Positions 59,631 through 64,000 of a stretch of DNA of 64,000 bases are shown here, in pieces. The position numbers and the translations under genes were made by a program. Every line of letters begins with the position of its first letter. Within the stretch, counting starts at the first letter, position 1. Where the stretch lies: assembly GCF_035222375.1 (NCBI RefSeq), contig NW_026946366.1, forward strand, positions 2,666,001 through 2,730,000, written 5' to 3'. The notes beneath the pieces were generated by a model. That model ran no database searches and was not told the origin of the DNA. It saw only the letters and a program-made list of their open reading frames with translations. This DNA comes from Podospora pseudocomata (taxonomy: Eukaryota; Ascomycota; Sordariomycetes; Sordariales; Podosporaceae).

Positions 59631-60578
59631 TCACTGATACAACCTCGTGAATTCCCCCTCCGGCGGCTGCAGCCAATTCCTCTCATCATACTTGTACCCC
59701 TCCCCCTGCTCAATAACATGAAAAGTATAAATAATCCTCCCCTTTTTGCTCAAATTCCTCTCACTCTTGTGAAGCAAATTCCCATGAATCAGCACCAAAT
59801 CACCCGCCTTCACCTCCCCCATGACGTACTCTTCTTCCCCTACCTTTTTATCCTCCCCATACTTCATCTCCCTCGTATCCCTCGGAAACTGTCTTCCCTC
59901 ATTCTCCACCATCTCCGTCCCCGTCCTCCCCCCTCTGACCAACCTCTGCCTGATCCGACTCCAAAGATGGCTCCCAGGCAAAAAACTCAAACACCCATTC
60001 TCCCTCGTCGCATCCTCAAGCGCATACCAAAACCCAACCGCAGACGGAGGGTCGGTGTACAGAAACGTGCTATCCTGATGAGGCGGCACCGCTCCCCCTA
60101 TCTCGGGCTGCTTGCAGATAACCATGCTCTGCAAACACCTTGGGTCCTCGAAGCCGAGATCCTTTGCTACATCTTTTGGCAACGCCCTCTGCCCTGGCAC
60201 CCCCTTCAACAGTTCCGCAAACGGGGGGGAGAGGCCGTGGAGAAAGTGACCGATCTTGTTGACGGCTAAATGTTTGGGTTTTGTGAGTTGGCCATCGGGG
60301 CCAAAGGCGTCTTGCTCGAAGAAGAAGCGGATTTTGTCGCCCGAGGAGAGGAAGTAGTCGTCGCCTACGTGGTCGGTGCCGTCTTGCCCGCCGGTGGAGA
60401 ATTTTGTCAGGGGGTGGATGGTGATGTCGAGGGAGGAGAGGAGGGAGTGGGTTTCGTTGAGGAGGTTGGTGACGGTGGTGGGGGGGAGGGCCGAGGGGAT
60501 GATGAGGTAGCCGTTGGTGTGGAAGAAGGAGAGTTGTTCCGGGGTGAGGCCGGGTTTGGGTTCCGAGGAGGTGGACAT
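59631..60578 (-). CDS. PhyH/PHYHD1-type Fe(II)/2-oxoglutarate dioxygenase
   Basis: Single exon, 315 residues. Start ATG at 60578. The family iron triad is visible: H167-Q-D169 in PPHQDSTF, and the distal His in DLVLIHGNLLHKSERN (H265/H270, the second being in the HxSxxN-like position), followed by R281, a candidate 2-oxoglutarate-binding arginine. Further conserved strings are FHTNGYLII (N-terminus), ENGCLSFLPGSH and a C-terminal NWLQP. The overall pattern matches animal PHYHD1 and its fungal relatives more than peroxisomal phytanoyl-CoA hydroxylase. There is no obvious PTS1 (ends RLYQ). The natural substrate is not known. It converges on HRP1 across 280 bp. Confidence 0.92.
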   Translation of the reverse strand: MSTSSEPKPGLTPEQLSFFHTNGYLIIPSALPPTTVTNLLNETHSLLSSLDITIHPLTKFSTGGQDGTDHVGDDYFLSSGDKIRFFFEQDAFGPDGQLTKPKHLAVNKIGHFLHGLSPPFAELLKGVPGQRALPKDVAKDLGFEDPRCLQSMVICKQPEIGGAVPPHQDSTFLYTDPPSAVGFWYALEDATRENGCLSFLPGSHLWSRIRQRLVRGGRTGTEMVENEGRQFPRDTREMKYGEDKKVGEEEYVMGEVKAGDLVLIHGNLLHKSERNLSKKGRIIYTFHVIEQGEGYKYDERNWLQPPEGEFTRLYQ

Positions 60579-61194
60579 TGTATATTGAAGGGTATATCCA
60601 AAGTCCGAGGTGATGAGGTGAGATGAGTGCGATGGTGGTACGTGAGATGTGAAGATGAGGGTGTGATGGGCAAGCTGTGAGTGACGGGAGCTACCCCGCT
60701 AGAGATACACCGATAACCGTTGTTGATATCCGTGCCCCTCCTGATAACAAGGAGACATCACCACCACGGCAACACACAGGATCAAGTCAAGATGAAATCT
60801 TGAGGTAACAATGAGAAATGTATTTATATTCGCCAGGAAAAATCAAGCTTGCTTCAGGCCAGAAACTTCCATTCCTGACCCCCATCCCTAGCCCTTGTGA
60901 TATCAACTCAAAAACCCTCAATGTACCTCGCCATAAAGAGAGAGCAATATACACAAAGAAATGTCCCAAATTTGCGATTCCCAAGCCAAGCGAAAAAGTC
61001 AAAGCCCAAGTCCGTAGATATCAACCGGTTCAAGTAAATCACCGCGCAAAAGAGTCAGGTATCCGAATAGAAGCATCGCACCGCAAATGACACCGCAACA
61101 TCACAAGCCAAAAATCCAGTAACATCAGTCAGAAACCATCAACCCCCTGCCGCCATGGCCAACAACGCCATCCACCTTTTCCTTCTGCATCCGC
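60579..61194. other. Intergenic region between two minus-strand genes
   Basis: About 0.6 kb upstream of the dioxygenase gene, running into the 3' flank of the next minus-strand gene. A-rich from about 60840 to 61120. No gene is supported. Confidence 0.5.
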
Positions 61195-62544
61195 TCACTT
61201 CCTCAAGACGGCATCATAGAAGCTCACCAGCCCACCAACTGCTGTGCCGACAAGCACACCCTTCCACCCCGAGTAGACAGCCCCGTTGATTCTCCCAACG
61301 TTCACTGGGTCAATTAGGCCGCCAAAGGTGACTCCCTGCGCATAGACCACATACGTCGCCAAAGCCTTGACGATGCTGAATGTCAACGGATCAACTGCGT
61401 ACTCCTGTCCGACGTCCTTTCTTGGCCTGCCCCGTGTGACCACAGCCGGTCCAGAAGACGAGTGCGCGGCCGAGAGATTGAAGAAATAGCCAAACAGACT
61501 GGGGAGGAGGAACGACGTCAAGAACCACGTAAGCGCCGGGCCCCAAAATGACGCCGTTACCAAAGCAAACATATCCGGGAGCTTGACGGGATGATCATGC
61601 GTGCCCAAAAGGTTGATTGCCGGAATAGTAAACGCATAGCGGTCTGGTAGGAGTTCTTGGCGGAGCTTGTAGAGCTCAAACAGGGCGATCGTCGACAGAA
61701 CAGAGTGAACCGTCGAAAGCCATTCTCTCGTTTGGTGCGTCGCCTCGGGGATCTTGGACTCGGAGTAAAGCGTGTTAAGCCTGGTCTTAACGAGAGCCGT
61801 GGAACGCTCCACCGATGCGGCAACGTCTGCTGGGGTGGCAGGAAGTTGGGGAAGGCGAGAGGCGAGGCTGAGGGCGCGGCCCGGGGTGCGAACGAGGGCG
61901 GTGGAGAGGGATTCAGTTTCATCTTCAGGAGCCTCCGGAGAAGTAACCGGCGATGGGGAAGCAGACTCGGCGGGACTGCGAGGGTGGTTAGCTACACCAA
62001 AGACAAGAGTCAGACAAGGAAGAACATACTCGACCACAACCTCCTCCTTGACCGGCAAGGTCTGCCGCCTCTTGGCAACTGTCTTGGTCACAGTCGCATC
62101 CAAAGTCACAGGAGCAAACTCCCGCTTCACCGGCGAGTTCTCTGAACGCGCGCGACTGCTGAAGTACCCCTTCAACTTGGGGTTGGCCTGAAACCGCGCC
62201 GGGCTGGCGCTGACGAACTCGTCGATGGCCTGCTCGAGATCCGACTTGAGAAGCTTCTCATAGCTGTGAAGGAGGGAGCGCGCGTGTTAGCCATGTCGCG
62301 TCATCGCGAGAGGGGGCGTCAGATAAGTTAAAGTGGAATGCGCTCGGCCAGTGCGTTGCATGCGCGCACGCGCAAAGTGCCAGTGAGGATAAGATAGGGC
62401 AAGTCCATCCCTTGCATGTGCATCCGAACAGTGTATATATGATGATAGAGAGAGTAAAACATACTTTGTGAGCCCGATCGCATCTGCCAGATCAACGAGA
62501 TCCGACTTGCGCTGGCGCGACAGCCATCCGTTTCCGCTAGACAT
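61195..62544 (-). CDS. Fungal multi-pass membrane protein with N-terminal SAP/HeH-like helices
   Basis: Minus-strand exons 62544-62465, 62263-62030 and 61975-61195 give 364 residues. The N-terminus MSSGNGWLSRQRKSDLVDL then ADAIGLTNYEKLLKSDLEQAIDEFV forms two or three short helices with a SAP/HeH-like pattern. A Pro/Ser-rich linker with KRRQ follows. The C-terminal half has about four hydrophobic segments (LSTVHSVLSTIALF, FALVTASFWGPALTWFLTSFLL, FSIVKALATYVVYAQG, GVLVGTAVGGLVSFYDAVL). The family looks conserved in filamentous fungi, but I cannot name a function. A helix-extension-helix motif plus membrane spans recalls inner-nuclear-membrane proteins, which is only a suggestion. The 54-nt intron (62029-61976) is in frame with no stop, so retention would add 18 residues. 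Confidence 0.85.
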
Positions 62545-63101
62545 GTTTTTCTTGTTCTCTCCGAGTCAAGCGATCAAAAGATATCGAGTTGGATCGCACA
62601 AATGAAGCGATTGGGATAGGTTTCAACCTATGGGTACAAAAGCGGTGTAGGGCGAAAGACGGGGCGACAACAAGAGGGGTTACTTTTGAGTTGTTTTGTT
62701 TGTGTCGCGAAGTGGGCGGGTGGTTGTTGTTTGCAAGATTGGGGGAGGGGAGACCGGCAGAATAGGGCAGTGTGGGGAAATGAACTGGGATGATGCCGAT
62801 GGGGGAACCACAACAACGTTGGACGGAGCTCTCGAGGATTGTGCTCTTTTGGGCTGACGACCTCCCAAACTGGCCAAAATTCGGGGGGCTGGGAGAGGAT
62901 GGCCTCACTGAGGTCATCTGAGGAGGTAATGCGCTGGCCAATCAAGATTCTCTTGTTGTGACCTGTCAGCGATGGCCCTGCTTGTTGAGCTGTCAACCAG
63001 TTGGCTGGGCTATGTGCTGGCGATGAAGTAACAGCGGGGAGAGCTTTGAGGAGAAATCTGGAATTATTCAGATAGTGTATATACGTTTAAACTCTGGCTC
63101 T
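62545..63101. other. Intergenic region (membrane-protein promoter / P450 3' flank)
   Basis: About 0.56 kb; frames here are short and unconserved. The stretch next to 62544 is the 5' flank of the membrane-protein gene. Confidence 0.5.
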
Positions 63102-64000
63102 CTATGACAGCTCAACATCATTGACAAACCGCTCTTTCCCTCTCTTCACTATCCTCACAGGCACATGTTTGCCCCCGTGTAACTTGAGCGTCAGGACCGA
63201 CGTTGCCTCATTCAGTGTCTTTTGCGCTTTTGCCTGAGCCTTCTTGTAGAGCTCTCTTCTGGCTGCTGCGTCCATATTCTCCACCTCCCCGTCGCTCGCC
63301 CACTCGTCCACCGCGAGCTCCACACTATACTTTTGAAAAATCACCGCCAGCACAGCATTCATCTCCACCATGGCGATTCGGCGTCCCAAGCATGACCGAG
63401 GTCCATCACTGAAGGGAATGTAGCTACCCCTGACCGGCCGATAGAACGAGGCGCTGGTGTCACTCCCCTGAAAGCCGCCATAATCCACCCCATCGCCTTC
63501 CTCGTCCTTCTCATCGTCGGTTCCTGTGTTCTGAGTTTGGTACCACCTGTCGGGCAGAAAATCGTCAAGATCCGTAGGGGCGCCAGTCTTCTCTGATGAT
63601 TTGGTGGGCCAAAATCGCGGGTTGCGCTGTACGCTGACGGCCATCAGGTTACACGAAAGTCCTGAAGGTAAAACATGAGTCTTCCCCTGAGCTGTGATGG
63701 TCTGATCCGAGCTGGCCGAGACAACTTTGGGAATAAGCGTGACCGGTGGCATCAAACGGAGCGTCTCGTTGATGCAGGCACCAATGTGGCTGGCCGTCAT
63801 GGCATTGATGTTCTTTTCATAGTCCCAGGTCGATGGGTCGGAGTCTCCAAACAAAGAATCGACATCCTTTTGCAGACGGCGTTGCGTGGCAGGGTTGATT
63901 GCGAGCTCGGCGATGGCGAAGTGAAGTGTGTTGGCGGTTGTTTCATGGCCGGCTACGATCATAATGAAAGCATTGCCGACGATTTCAGCGTCGTCAAGAC
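63102..64000 (-). CDS. Cytochrome P450, C-terminal part (runs off the window)
   Basis: The frame is open from the stop at 63102 to the right edge, at least 298 codons. The 5' part lies beyond the window, so the Met at 63962 is internal. P450 landmarks: I-helix AGHETT, K-helix ExxR (NETLRLMPPV), a PERF-like region DFLPDRWYQ, and the haem loop PFSDGPRSCLGRR with the axial Cys. An acidic insertion (about 20 residues around TGTDDEKDEEGDG) sits between the PERF-like and haem motifs. Microsomal fungal P450s of this type oxidise diverse substrates; the CYP family cannot be assigned. No biosynthetic-cluster partner is visible on this side. Confidence 0.94.
   Translation of the reverse strand, partial: LDDAEIVGNAFIMIVAGHETTANTLHFAIAELAINPATQRRLQKDVDSLFGDSDPSTWDYEKNINAMTASHIGACINETLRLMPPVTLIPKVVSASSDQTITAQGKTHVLPSGLSCNLMAVSVQRNPRFWPTKSSEKTGAPTDLDDFLPDRWYQTQNTGTDDEKDEEGDGVDYGGFQGSDTSASFYRPVRGSYIPFSDGPRSCLGRRIAMVEMNAVLAVIFQKYSVELAVDEWASDGEVENMDAAARRELYKKAQAKAQKTLNEATSVLTLKLHGGKHVPVRIVKRGKERFVNDVELS

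Overview
The window looks like a chromosomal segment from a filamentous ascomycete, most likely a sordariomycete of the order Sordariales. The evidence is short spliceosomal introns (mostly 54-120 nt, GTATGT/GTAAGT-type donors, CTAAC/CTGAC branch sites), single-copy fungal housekeeping genes, long pyrimidine-rich upstream regions, proteins with Asn, Gln and Ser homopolymers, and one AT-rich decayed transposon relic. I see no bacterial-type operons, CRISPR arrays, rRNA or convincing tRNA genes. The species is not determined.

Layout from left to right: NBR1-type autophagy receptor (+, 1936-4605); Nop13-like nucleolar RNA-binding protein (-, 5408-6718); Sts1/Cut8 proteasome tether (+, 8096-9140); Rad52 recombination mediator (+, 10639-12569); a 1,808-residue, largely disordered protein of unknown role (-, 13499-18925); a 380-bp MITE-like element (20354-20733); Arp1/centractin (+, 21849-23173); a small DUF3602/Par32-like protein (-, 26016-26450); a frame-disrupted gene of unknown family (+, 29684-30869); a division-1 chitin synthase (-, 32002-35388); the SM protein Sly1 (-, 37730-40269); a large CCCH zinc-finger protein with PNUTS/Ppn1-like architecture (+, 42893-47927); phosphopantothenoylcysteine decarboxylase (-, 48594-49981); a NASP/Sim3/Hif1 histone chaperone (+, 51062-52540); the TBC-domain Rab-GAP Gyp1 (-, 53214-55307); the Hrp1/Nab4-type cleavage factor (+, 55913-59350); a PHYHD1-type dioxygenase (-, 59631-60578); a fungal membrane protein with an N-terminal SAP/HeH-like helical motif (-, 61195-62544); and the C-terminal part of a cytochrome P450 (-, 63102 to the right edge).

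The genes do not form a cluster or pathway. They are unrelated housekeeping functions: autophagy, ribosome biogenesis, proteasome localisation, DNA repair, dynein transport, cell wall, ER-Golgi traffic, mRNA 3'-end processing, CoA synthesis and chromatin. I found no new multi-gene system. The most useful results are gene-structure discoveries: a 12-exon decarboxylase gene with two 11-nt exons that leaves almost no open frame; a six-exon model that adds 103 residues to the N-terminus of Gyp1; microexons in SLY1 (14 nt) and RAD52 (8 nt); a phase-compatible candidate alternative first exon inside the 1.3-kb intron of HRP1; and an unknown gene broken by about four frameshifts, two of them at 7-nt homopolymers. 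All exon joins were worked out by eye from splice signals, reading phase and recalled family motifs. No alignment or search was run.
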